Shown here in pieces: positions 48,575 through 60,536 of a DNA stretch of 64,000 bases. The translations under genes were made by a program, and so were the position numbers. A model generated the notes under the pieces. The model was not told the origin of the DNA, did no database searches, and saw only the letters and a program-made list of their open reading frames with translations. Position 1 is the first letter of the stretch, and each line of letters opens with the position of its first letter. The stretch comes from Zhengitettix transpicula (Eukaryota; Arthropoda; Insecta; Orthoptera; Tetrigidae), in assembly GCA_037074705.1 (NCBI GenBank), contig CM073591.1, forward strand, positions 81,884,532 through 81,948,531. Direction: 5' to 3'.

Positions 48575-50569
48575 ACCTCAGAAACGCGAAATGCGTATTC
48601 AATCCACCACAGACTTAAGGAAAATCAGAAATCACATTTTGACTGTAATCTGAACAAGTTTTCTCCAAGAAATATGCTCTTAAATTCTTGTTTCCAGGAG
48701 ACAATCTAGGGAGAACGAAATCATACATAAGACGTTTACTGATTCGTGGTTCTCACGATCCGAATATATTCGTTTAACGTCCAGTAAGTTACGATATGAG
48801 TGCATCACATGCTACCTAAAACGTAGTCTGCACAACGTTCTGCACAGATTTGATCTTGAGGGTGTCATATCAATCTGCAGTCGCCACAAGCATCAGACAA
48901 AAATGAGTGACACCAGCCTGCGAAGACAGGCTCATGGTCATTTTCTGACTGATGTACAGATACTTTTATTCGTCTTCCTCCTGCGCCAACACACGTCAGA
49001 AAAAAGTCTCAGAAACTGGTCTGCAGATTTTTGTTTGACGTGCGTCGGGCCATAATCAAAATCGCAAGTGGTATCCCGGTCACGATTTGGTGAAGTAAAT
49101 CTGTGAAGCACATCTCAGAGGTCACGTACTCGATCATTGTCAAATATGAACAATCGATAAGTCAAGTGTGTTCGAGTTCGTTGATCGTCAGTGACAATGA
49201 GCTGTCATTTTACTCTAGTTGCTTTGTTTAAACATAGGATATGCTTGATAATAATTTTTTTCCATAAAAATTGTGGTAGTATAATTTACGCAAAAAGATC
49301 CATAAGTAAAAGCTTAATATACATATAATAAATAAATTGTATAAACGCAGATTACGCTTAAAGATAAAAATTAGTAAAGAAATAACTTGTATGCATTTTA
49401 TACGAGAAACCACACGAGTCGCTCAAAAGAGACTATACAAAGAGAAAGTTCTGAGAAAAAAGAACCATTCTGCTCTAAAGCGAATAAGAGACAGGAGAAA
49501 GCAAATTAAAACAAGAAAACGACTTGATTGAAGTAAATTCTCTCAAGGGAGTAAAAATAATTCTAGATAAAATCAATAATAAATACAGTGTAATACATGA
49601 TGGTTGTGCAATTTGTATTTTTAAGGTTTCATCACTTTTACTACCTAATAAAATTACTTTCTGAATAAAATTTAACTTTGTATTATATCGGGAAATTTAT
49701 GTATGTTTGTATAATATTCCTTAGACTTTCGTACACGGCTTTTACTACAAAAGTAGTCAATGTTAGAAGTAAAAAGCAATTTGTCGTGGAGGAGAATAAA
49801 TTATAACAAGTTTAATTGAATAGTATTTGACTGTTTATAATGTAATCCGTAGTTGCGATACAATAATTCGATAATGTTTCATATGTAATTCAGAATCGCA
49901 CAATGAATTTGGCACAATGTCGAAAGCTATCTAAATGAAGAAAAAAATATTACTGAAGACTGTGCTAAAGGTTTTTATTTCTACGATCTACCGAGTATTG
50001 TGTATGATTAATGTCGTCACATGAAAAATTCTAGATACTAATAGGTGAATGTCGATCTGTAATAACTCTATACATTAATTATAAAAAATTAATTATGTAA
50101 TCATACGCGTTATCGAATTAATGTTCTGAAACCTGAAGTTCACGTAATTCTGTCTCGCCCATGATAACGGATTCAAAACAGTGCTGACTGCTTTGAATAG
50201 TACATGAAAGTACTACATGAACCGGAAAAAATGGAGAGAGTTTAGCTTAAAGATAATAAACTGAGCATATTAACTCGACTTTTGATCCTTCTTCGAAAAA
50301 TACTGTTAGAAACCAGATATGGATAGTCTGTGTTTAAAATTCGACTCAATCGAGTCTAAGAATCGCTGAATTTTGAATAAATGTACAAATTCTGATGTTT
50401 TTATCTTAATTTGAATGTGTATGGTGAGTTTGTTCCATGACGCTCAGTCTGTTATGGTCATTTTTTGGAGCGAAAAAAAATTTGTAATTTCGGAATATTT
50501 TAATCACACCCTCGTAAAGTCTTCCTGGGTTCTTATAATTTTATCACATGAAGTTAAAGGTAACTAAGC
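48575..50569. other. no supported gene
   Basis: The first 500 bases are moderately GC-rich and may continue the unknown unit at 48161. The rest is AT-rich. The Lys/Arg-rich 64-residue frame at 49337-49531 is unrecognised. Confidence 0.5.
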
Positions 50570-50945
50570 CGATTTTTTTTGGTTGCTATCGCCTCTGGCA
50601 GCGTCATATTGACGCCAGAACAATCATTGCTATTCTTGGACAACGGTCGTAGTGTCTGGTCAAACGGAAAATTACTTTAAATTGGTCGACGGGGTGAATC
50701 TTCGTCGGTTAAAGGCGAGTGATGTGTGGAACCGTTACACAGAATCCAGTTATTCTGACGGCCTTGCAGGTGGTAAATCCTGGAATATCTCGCGCAAGGA
50801 CGCGGCGTGTATGTGGAGGCAGGTTTTTGCCAGGCCCGGAGTCCTTCACTTCGATATCGAGAGAACACCTGCCTAGCCGCAGTTCAAGGCACAATATTGC
50901 ACAAAACACTTTCATTATAACACGTCTTTCCCATATGAAAACCAT
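50570..50945 (-). other. GC-richer patch, possible secreted-protein exon on the minus strand
   Basis: The minus frame 50709-50945 contains an internal start with a short hydrophobic lead (MKVFCAILCLELRL). It is followed by a soluble-looking stretch, and a GT donor could follow GGCAG. Opposed plus frames are equally long. I do not recognise a family, and the evidence does not favour either strand. Confidence 0.2.
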
Positions 50946-52150
50946 AGATACTGCTTCTTCGGTAAACCGAATGAGCTAAAATATTGGATATATTTTCCGG
51001 GGGTTAAATAGCTTACCTCTGATTTCAATGTATTTAAATATACTCCTTCCTTAGTATGTTACAATAATATACACACAATTCATATATCCACACTGTCACC
51101 TAACTTATTTGCCCTCCCCCCGCCCTCTCTTTCTAACGCATGGTACGTGTACAACTATATGCCGCCCATTATGATAAGTTAAATCAATAAGATAACGTCA
51201 TGATCTTATCGAGCCAAGAGGTAGCAAACAGAAGTAAACCTTAAAAACGTGAATGTGGAACAATGACCTACAAGTGAAACGTAAAAAATTATATCCAAGT
51301 CGTATCTCATCAGTAGTGTATAATGTAAGCCAGTCGCTGTGACAAAAGCTTACTCTAACGCTAAGAAACGTGCTCATTTTCAATAATTTACTAGAGGAAA
51401 TCAGTTACTACAATAAATATTTGAAATGAAGTTGTTACCATTACATTATGAGATATCAGAACATTTTTGATTATTAGAAAGTGTGAAATTTTTATTCACA
51501 TCTTATTAATCAAATATAAAATAGAATTTAATATTATAATACTCGATTTTTAAACATTCAACTCCAGAAAATGTTTTGTGCGTTAAACAAATTAATGTGA
51601 GTTCTCTTCTTTAATAAATATGTCGTCCAACTAAAAATATGTATAACACCTTTACAACTTAAGTGTAATGAATGATTTATTTCTCATAATTAATAGGCTT
51701 TGTATAACCTACGCTCATCTTTTAAATTGTTGGAGCATGTCTATGAAATCGCCCACGCTTAATTGGCTATTGCGCTCACCTTAAGGTCAATCGTTCGTAT
51801 CCGGGAAACGGTACAGACGTAACACCTTACATCACTAACATTCAGACGCACAATGACCTTTGTACATAATGATCCACCACTAAGGCCTTGCAATCGTGTT
51901 TATGAGATCGGGGCCAAGTAAAATTAACGAGTATTTCTTGGGCCAATTAGTTGCAACCTGACTTTTCCTGATACTGTAATTTACTCTACCTTATAACGTA
52001 AACACAATACTGCACATTTTTCTTTTATTTATTGTTTATAGTCGCATCAACATGTTAGTCATTGGCGAATTTATATAACTACTACATGAAATTATTAAAT
52101 TCGATTCATATAATATACACATATTGTTCTTAACCTAAGTTCAAGTCTAA
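50946..52150. other. no gene seen
   Basis: AT-rich. At about 51755-51810 a weak A-box/B-box-like pair (CTTAATTGGC, CGTTCGTATCC) hints at another decayed SINE. Confidence 0.5.
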
Positions 52151-52358
52151 TTAGATTACATTTTGAACGCCAGTTTCCTTACTAAAATTAACAAGGTTAT
52201 TTATTGCCGTCGCTGAGGTCCATATCTCCTTTCTTACGTATTTCTTAATTGTGACACTTCTAATCCTGTTGTTCTTTGAACAGTCGTAGAGGACATGCCG
52301 GATCGTCACTCCAGTCTCGTATAAGTCACATCTAGGTTCATTATTTGCCTCATTATTT
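52151..52358 (-). pseudogene. non-LTR retrotransposon ORF2 C-terminal fragment
   Basis: On the minus strand the frame ending at TAA (52151-52153) reads PRCDLYETGVTIRHVLYDCS, then a basic stretch (KKYVRKEIW) and a short tail. The C...ET...H-L--C pattern is the usual cysteine-histidine block at the end of jockey/I-type LINE proteins. An in-frame stop lies just upstream of 52358, so the copy is truncated or broken. No ATG opens it, as expected for a 5'-truncated insertion. Confidence 0.6.
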
Positions 52359-53376
52359 TAATATCACATTTATTTTATTTATCGTTCATTATTCAACTAA
52401 TGTCGATGGATAAATAATGTATATATAATTCGACACTTTTACGATTAGTGAGCATTTAAATATTTAGGTTTGACTTCAGGATTTATAAGTTAGGGGACAT
52501 ATCATCAAATACATCTTTAAAAAACTGAGTAACTCAATACGTATAACAGGATCAAGCTCAGAAAGACTTTATTTTACCGTGCCACTTCCATTACGTATAA
52601 AGGTAATTGCCTTGCAAATTTGTGTCGATATTGTGCAGCACTGTTCTCATAAAGAGTTTTAGCGGTAGTTAGAAGTGTATACTCTTATTTTTAATTCAAA
52701 CTTCTGCGGAAGATATTATAGCATGCAAATCCTGTTTCGTAATTTCAGTGGGTTGAGGCGATTACGCTCACTTTCTCCACAGGGTCAAGGGCTTTTGCTC
52801 AGCAATGTTTCTTATTGTTCTTGTTATGAGTTATAGAACAGTTACAGAACGACTGACCAGTATAAAACTGCAATTTATACCGATATTGAAATAAATTCCT
52901 GTGCTCCGACACATTCCAATATTTACCTGCAACTAATAAATAAGTAACATCGCGGCTACGTAACTCTAGAGGAATAATGGAGCCTATTGAAATTTCACAC
53001 GGCTTCAAAAAAATTGGGTTGAAGAAATGTGAGCCTCGTCTCTGACTGTGACTCTTCTGTTTGTACACCTCGAATATTAAAATACAAATTTACGAGACTT
53101 ACATAAAGATCATTGTAGTCTAAGGTAGACTCTTTATCAGTAGAAGAAAACTTTAAAACCATTGCGGAAGCAGTTAAGAAAGTATTTGATAACAGAACTA
53201 GAAAACTTGGACTGTAATTTCATCTAATTATTTTAAGACTCATTTTCAGCATTCAAGCATCTCGTTTATTATTTATAGTTTTATTGACATTTATATACGT
53301 ATTAGATTTTCATTTTAAACCAGTGAATTAAGTGCTTAGAGTTTCGTTTTAATTTCCATGTATAGCGTATTTCAAA
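52359..53376. other. no gene seen
   Basis: AT-rich. An 89-residue minus frame (52799-53068) is unrecognised. Confidence 0.55.
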
Positions 53377-53390
53377 CATAAAGACAATAC

Positions 53391-53469
53391 GAAAATTAAT
53401 TTACGTCTGATAGAAAACAATGAATAAGAAAGACAGCCAATACAGACAAAAAAGGCTGTCTTTCTTATT
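53391..53469 (-). mobile_element. minimal palindromic-family element P5 with 14-bp target duplication
   Basis: Only 79 bp: the family tail (AATTTACGTCTG) followed by a perfect hairpin. GAATAAGAAAGACAGCC (53422-53438) and its complement (53454-53470) flank a 15-base loop. It is flanked by an exact 14-bp duplication CATAAAGACAATAC (53377-53390 and 53470-53483). It is a deletion derivative of the longer copies that was evidently still mobilised. Confidence 0.85.
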
Positions 53470-53483
53470 CATAAAGACAATAC

Positions 53484-53909
53484 TTATATAGAAATATTAA
53501 TCATCCATCTGAAGCCTTAAATTGGTTCGATCATCACTGGAAAACAGTGAAAACGATAAAAAAAATTATTCGTTCTACAGATCCGAAAGATGGCTCTTAG
53601 CAATATTAAACAGCCATCCATACATTTTCGGACAAAATGTCAATAGTTTCAAAACAATATTTTAACTTCTTTGGCAGGGATTTTGCTCGTCATAAAGGAA
53701 AACTGGTGAATAGATTTTCTCTGAAGCGATTTACATCTTTGATGCTGTATGAAATTGTCATCCACAATTTGAAAAAGTTAAAATTTAATTTAATTTTCTG
53801 ATATTATGAACATATTTTTTATTTTTATATTATTTATAAGATTATATATACACAATATTAACCATCCTTAACAGACACAAATTAGTTTGTTTTCTTCTTA
53901 TTCTTATTT
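53484..53909. other. no gene seen; AT-rich
   Basis: Nothing recognised. Confidence 0.6.
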
Positions 53910-54445
53910 ACTTGCTGAGTGCCGAGTGTTTCCAGGGATTTTATGTATATAAATCCGAAAACATATTTAATTCTACATTAATTCATGTAGAGGAATTGTA
54001 TATTCATCATAAACGGTACTTGACAAACTGTAATTCAATCGAGTCAAGACAACTTTAGACAGCCAGAAATACCTAGAAGAGTACAATATACTCCCTGTTC
54101 CCTGAAATCACCTAATATATTCCCCGTTCTCAGATGGAGTTATAAAATACTCCCTGTGTCATAATAAGTCAGAAAACTCCCGGATAAAAAATAATCCACA
54201 TATTTTATTAAAGTAAAAACTACTTCTGGTGCACTACTGCCGGTACTTTGATAGTCAAAAAGACGCCCAGTATCCAAATACAGTTATAAATACACCTGGT
54301 ACCGTAAGAGAGCCAAAAATACCCACAGTACCATAATAGGGAAAAAATACTCACGGAATCTTTAAAAAAATACCCTAGGTAAAATAAGAAAATGGATAAT
54401 ATTCCAGTTTCCTAAAATAGTCAAAAATACTCATCGTACTTCAAG
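53910..54445 (+). repeat. leader plus ~30-bp tandem units, copy 3
   Basis: The leader GCTGAGTGCCGAGTGTTTCC (from 53914) is followed at about 54050-54440 by degenerate units such as AAAATACTCCCTGTGTCATA and AAAATACCCACAGTACCATA. The unit family is the same as at 36055 but more diverged. Confidence 0.7.
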
Positions 54446-55240
54446 AGAGTTACAGATCAAATTTGCTCCTCGTCTGTAGATTTTTACGTGGAACATGCAC
54501 AAACTTATACACACACACACACACTGTCAATTTTATTTATTCGATTCATCGAGCGTTCGGCTGTTTTGCATCACCTATAAGGAAAAGTATTTTATATCTA
54601 ATTATAAAAAACGTTAAATATTTTTTAAAATAAATTGGTTCTACACATTTAAAATGTACATTAATCAACTCTTGTAAAGTTTGTAATGGCCACAGACCTG
54701 CAATTTTAAAAAATGATGAATATATATATATATATATAATATTTAACAGAACCATAATGGCAAACAGCCGAAATCTCTCTGAATAAATAATAATAAGAAA
54801 AACTACTTGGTGACAATTTAAGATTGTATTCGTTGATACATATAAATTTATTTTTATTTTTATAGGATCTGTTATTAGTATGTATACAGATACTGTGTTT
54901 TAATAGTTGGAGAAAATAATCTTACTGATAGAACCAAAACGTTATATACAGAATTAAAATAAAAAGTTAATACTGGAACAATGAGTAATAATTGACGGGT
55001 TTAATGAGGAAAGTAAACCCTATTAAACCTTTAACATGTCTTCTTGTTAGAAGTGAATCATAACCTTAAGAAAGGTATAAAATGTCTTCATCCCCGTACG
55101 AGGGACACGTAGCCAGGTAGTGATGGAAATATAGGAGTGAATTATTCTCTAGTCTCTATAAAAAAAATGCTGCATTTATCAACCTGATCTGCGTCAGGAG
55201 TAGGAGATACGCGAATGACGAGTATTTCATGAGACCTTGA
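54446..55240. other. no gene seen
   Basis: AT-rich with a short (CA)n at 54512-54525 and (TA)n at about 54720-54738. Confidence 0.6.
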
Positions 55241-55520
55241 ATGAAGAGTGAAGGAAATATCAGTCTGAGAGAACGGGCAAAGCCGCTAATGAATGTGATT
55301 CGTAAAAAAGAACAGGTTTCTCGTTTTAAGATAAGTGTTAGGCCACCAGTCGTCCTTCGTGGGGAGAGTGTATCTTGTAGGCGCCGCGTAGCGTCGGATG
55401 CGTCGCGATCCCCGCAGTCCTAGTGTGCGTTCCCGACCGTGACACACAACACGCACGGAACACGCATGCCACGCTGCTATGGCGCAACTTCCTGCCTCTT
55501 ACGCGTGCGGAATAATGTGA
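55241..55520 (+). other. CpG-rich patch, unrecognised 60-residue frame
   Basis: The stretch around 55370-55510 is dense in CpG (GGCGCCGCGTAGCGTCGGAT, CGTCGCGATCC) against an AT-rich background. A 60-residue plus frame (55241-55423) is open but unrecognised. Possible promoter or exon. Confidence 0.25.
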
Positions 55521-55631
55521 GATAATCCTGGGCTTACAAGGAACATCAAGTTACAAGTGAAGAGCACGTATAGGCTCAGTCATGTTCTGTAGAAGTTCCA
55601 TTATATGGAAATTGTTAATATGCGGTCGAGG

Positions 55632-56203
55632 TCGTCAATCCCTAAGAAGTAAGCCTGCGAGAGGATTTCTCGCAGGTGAACCTTCCCAGAGAGCTCTGGC
55701 GGGGGCTACCTTTGGGGATGCTCTCACATCTCTCTGGTTTTTTTGAACTAAGGTTCCCACATGCCGAGGCACCTCGGTCTGTTTTGAGAGGTGTATGTTC
55801 CGGGGTCGCAGACCTTGGGCATACGGCAAGAGTTGTCCGCTATTCCTATTGGAATAGTCGGCCAGCTGCCTCCTAAACAGGCCAAGGTATGGCGAGGGGT
55901 AAGCTGCGTCCCCACAGCAAACTCCTCTCCCGTCATCGGAAGGGCGTGGGACAAGTACCAAATGCCCGACCTACCTGATGCAGGTTTTTTATAGGGTTTG
56001 TCCTGCATTACTTTTTGGCGAATGCCGGGTAGGATCCTTAAAATATAGCCCGGGGGCCCTAGTAACCCTTGGCTACCTTCCTACACCCTACCGCATCCGC
56101 CCTTTCAAATCCCTTTCCTATGCTATAAGAGGGGAGTTGCCACTATGTGGATTACCCTATACATAGCCTATCTACACACACAAAAAAAAAAAAAAAAAAA
56201 AAA
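55632..56203 (+). mobile_element. A-tailed retroposon, copy E, near full length with 12-bp target duplication
   Basis: 572 bp in sense orientation with a pure A tail at 56182-56204. An exact 12-bp duplication ATGCGGTCGAGG flanks it (55620-55631 and 56204-56215). It begins shortly before the hairpin CCTGCGAGAGG...TCTCGCAGG (about 55653) and carries three more hairpins: CCGAGGCACCTCGG, CTATTCC/GGAATAG and ATGCAGG/CCTGCAT. With copy A it defines a unit of about 570 bases. The clean tail suggests it is among the youngest copies. Confidence 0.93.
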
Positions 56204-56215
56204 ATGCGGTCGAGG

Positions 56216-57850
56216 AGTAATCTGATAATTCATGTCAACATAGTTCATTGAATTAAGACTCGAGAGTAAAACAGGGAAAAATAACGGCAAAAATCCAAGG
56301 ACACAATTGTATATGCACGTAATAAAAGAAGAGCCACGTATACAATGCAAATAAATTCTAGGTATCAATGATGGAATACTATCCCGGTGAACAGAAGCCT
56401 GGAAGAAGATGGCCTTCGAAACGTCGCTGTTAACTTGTGGAAAACCGAGAAGCCTTTCTAAATTCTACTCACCTCTTTTATTTTTAACTCTAGTTTTACA
56501 GTTACTAGTTACATAATTCACTATTTTTATACTGAATTTTAAAATTAAAGTTATTTCCGGAATATTCGACTGAAGTTAAAATAAATTCATGAAAAATTCT
56601 ACCATTAAACATTTTTAAAATACAATTAATTTGTAAGCAATATATATAATTATTATATTATTTCACCAAAGACTGTGTAACTTTGTTATTAATATTTTAA
56701 TGTTACCTAGTTTTTACTAGCGCATTAAATGCTATTTTGACTTACAAGTGTTCAGTCCATTAGTTCAAAAAATTTTGTCATATTCATCTCCATGACAATG
56801 TTTTAACTAAAAATTAATTCTCAGTGGATTTCTTTTATTCGATCAAATATTAATAAACACTTGTCTATTTTCATGCTTCATATATTTTTTGAGTCAGTAT
56901 TTAAAAAGTCTGTTTAATATTAAATGTGACTGTTTAAGACGCGGCAAAATAAAAATAATTACTATTATTTCAATAGCATCCATTGACATATTTACAGTTT
57001 TGTATGTCACTAAAATTATTTTTTTTGTCACATTGGGCTTATTGACTTTGTATTTGATCTTAATATACGGTTTCAAAATATCATTAAAAATTATTTTTCT
57101 ACTTCTGGTTTCCTGTCGTGGAATTTCTTTTATTTCTAGATACATTATAGTTCATCATTTTTTCTGTGGAACACTGCTGAAATCATATTAATGATCTAAT
57201 GTCTTCTTTAAATATACATTCAGTAGTTACGTAATTATTGTAATTCCAAATATTTTAATAGTAGGTTGAAGAAGATTGAAATGTCACCGACGGCTACAAA
57301 TTAATTAATTAACCAGTGCACGTAAAACTATTGAGAAATATAAATAAATAATTTATTGAAAAAGCAGCGTTATAAGTTATGTAAACATATAAATATTCGT
57401 CTTTGAAATTTACTCTCGTATATTAGAAATGTGAATTTTAGGCATTTTACATTAATTATTATGATTCGTTCTAGCGTAAGAAATAAACAAAGCAATAACC
57501 TTGGAACACCGAAACAGCATACAATTCAACAGTTTTAATTAACTATACAATTATCTATGCGAATATATGTATAAAAAGTGTTTTGGGTTTAAAACCGGGT
57601 GGCATTGATTAAACACCAATTTACCAAGATGTCGGCGTTGCGACTCAACGAAACGTCGTGTTTAACTAATGTCGTCCGATTACACACCGAAGATGGATCA
57701 AAACCTAATGAAAATTAAATTAATAAAAGTACTTTATAAGAAGACATGGAATACAAGCGGCAATCGTATCTTAAACGAGTCGGGTCTGTTTTAATTTTAA
57801 CGAGAAATTTTCTATTAAAATAATTTTTCCACTAGAATAGTGTCATAGGA
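56216..57850. other. no gene seen; AT-rich
   Basis: The 100-residue frame at 56889-57191 is an Ile/Leu-rich translation of AT-rich DNA and is opposed by an equally long minus frame. CGAAACGTCG motifs at about 56418 and 57650 recall the ends of ribozyme-like cores. Confidence 0.55.
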
Positions 57851-58690
57851 AAGTTTTTGCAATCCTCAACCGAATTTCGTCCACTTTCACGTACCGTTAA
57901 AAGGCTAAGTGTACGCGTAGCGCGGGTTTTGTATCATTGGATTAAGCAAACGAAACAAATGGATGTTCGTGGTAGCTCTGTACTCTGTTGCAACGGAAAA
58001 CGTTCACTTACCATAAACAGCGTGGCGGAGCGAAGCATTGTAAAGCGATATCTACGACCGAAGACTTCCCATGGCCGCAGTGGTCCTACTTTCCGGATCC
58101 GGTGCTATATCCGAGGCATTTTCTCCTTCACCAAATACTAGGTTTCACCAGCTGTGCAGTTATGTGTGCCCTGCGTTGCTCAACCTTCCTCGGATGATGG
58201 CCAGCTGGTGGTGAACGCCTTCCCACTCACTCGATTAGTTCATTTTGGCAGCGGTTTTGCAAACCTGTCTAGACGAAATAAATGGTCCAGCTTCTCAATT
58301 GAACTTTAATTCAATAGCGACAGGTATTATCTGTAATGAGAACGCAGCAGGTGCCCTGGGTGCTGACGCAAGTTTGTAGACTAGCAGCACACTGCGCCGG
58401 ATCCGTCTAGGCCGGGTTCACTTTCTCACCTGATCTGCATCGCGACGACGTTCTTTTGTCTCTGAATTAGGGTAAAAAATGAGAGTGACGCCGGCGGTGG
58501 GAACAACTCTCTCCGCAGTGCGACTCCATTGTCCTTCCGCCTCGCTTCACCTCAGTGATCAATCAAGAGCAGACGCTGCATCAACGACCATTCCTGGAAA
58601 GGGTCAATGTCTGCCTTCACACTGGCCGTCACGGTAATCCAATCTCGGGAACTGACCTGCAGTTGCCTCTACAAGTCGCGAATTTGTAGT
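57851..58690. other. GC-richer 840-bp island, nature unknown
   Basis: Balanced base composition with many CpGs, in contrast to both flanks. Overlapping frames of 94 and 69 residues (57857-58141, 57988-58197) are open but not recognised. No splice structure was found. A promoter, a non-coding exon or a decayed element are all possible. Confidence 0.3.
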
Positions 58691-60535
58691 TTCTCTTTTG
58701 AACAGTTTCGAATATCAGGTTTGTTTCTTGATTCTTCACAGATGCGAGTGACATAAACTGAATCTGATTTATTTATGATTGAAATAAAAACATCAGATTA
58801 TCTACTACAGGAAAGTTGAACAAGTTTAATATTTATTTAAAATTTAGTAAATTAAGATCAGAATGATCAACTACTTTTCAGGAAATTTTGTCAACAGATC
58901 AGGATTCTCCTGCACCCCTGAATTAGAGCGAGACAAAAACATAATTATACCAACTCAGTAATTTAATAACTATTTATGTGTTGTGCGGTTACTGTGTTCG
59001 ACCTTGAACTGTATTCCTTCGCGGTGACAAATTACAAATCGATTTATGGCGTCAATTGTAGTTTGTGAGCACTTGAAAATAGCCGTGTTTTTACGCTCTG
59101 CCGGACAATTTGAATACAAAAAATGATCAGCGCGTTAACAACAGGTTTCATGTAAAACGTGTGTTCCAGCCGATTGGACACGTATATTTACGTACGATCA
59201 AGAAATCAAACACCAGCAGCAATCCATGTATTGAACTTCAAGACAATACTTATCAGTTTCTTCGATATCCAGGACAACGTTGTGGTAGAATGCGTATCGA
59301 TTGCTAAAAAGTTAAGCTTCAGAATTATAAATAAGTTTTGGAAAAAACTACGTAAGCGTGTTAAAAAGAAACACCCTGTGTTGAATCTTTCCTGATTGAT
59401 GACGTCGAGTAACAGTCGTTTTTCTTTTGGAGCTTGAAAATTTTCAGAGAATTTGCTTATGATTACCACTGTTTGATACGTCCTTCTGTTCTTACTTCTT
59501 AATATCGTCAGTATAAATCGTGTCATTATTAACCTATTGCTATTCTATTTCCGTTCATAGTTTTCTACAGCAACTTCACCTTGTCAAAGCAGTGGGATAG
59601 ATATTATTTATATGGCATTACATTTATCTCAAATGCAGCGTAGCGAGTCACAAGCGAGCTGGTTGAGAGTTTGGGCAACGCATCATTGGTTTCTGAGGAA
59701 GCTAAGGAGAAAGACTTTCTCCACTTCCAATAAACATGACCGCAATCCGGAAGCTGCTGTCAGTGTCGCAGTAACCGTTTCTTTTGGCATTAAGGTGAGT
59801 TTACAACGGCATATTAATGGAAGGAAAGTATCAAACTCTCCAAATAACACGAGTCATAAAGACATAACGATCAACATCTTCTAACTTCATGTTTTCCAAA
59901 GCAAGGAATTCACAGCTTGCCAAATCGATATTTTTCTATTCACCAAAATCGTGACTAGCAGATGAGTTTCCCATTTCTTTAAATCTTTTGGAACACCTAA
60001 CAGGCTTTTAATAATTAAAGAAATTGAGAAATATATTCATAATATGGACCTCGTTATGATAATAATTAAAGCTTCCGCCAACCAAAAAAGTGTTTTGATT
60101 TTATGTTATGAAAGTGGTTTCAGTTGACAGTTGACGGAAAGGTTGAAAGTTTCCGTGCAATTTTTACGTGTTGAAGTTTGTTTAAAATAAATAACAAAAA
60201 ACTTGTGTAATTTTATATTTGTTGAGCGGAAGCTTTAAGTAAAGAAATTTAAAATCCATAATAAATTCGAAATATTGTAATTTCAGACTATTTTAAATTT
60301 ATTGTACGATGAAAAACTGTAATTTCAGTCTCGATAATTTATGCGATTACTTAATTTTTAAAATACTATTGTTAACAAGTTAAGAACAGACTTTCAAGAG
60401 TATATATTTCAAACCCATCTGTTGAAAGAAATATTAATAGACGAATCAGACCAGATCGTAAAGCACCCGCACCCGGTCGACATTTCTCCATATACTTCAA
60501 TGTCATTTATAATAAAACTTCACGTTTTCTGACTT
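58691..60535. other. no supported gene
   Basis: Frames of 65-106 residues at 59110-59526 overlap on both strands and are unrecognised. The 90-residue frame at 59612-59884 is likewise. The rest is AT-rich. Confidence 0.5.
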
Positions 60536-60536
60536 A

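Noticed and set aside
56889..57191. 100-residue frame with apparent membrane segments
   Set aside because: Ile/Leu/Phe content follows from AT-rich codons, and an equally long minus frame covers the same bases.
59110..59526. Cluster of overlapping 65-106-residue frames as a gene
   Set aside because: Open on both strands with no recognised motif, and codon usage looks like the surrounding DNA.
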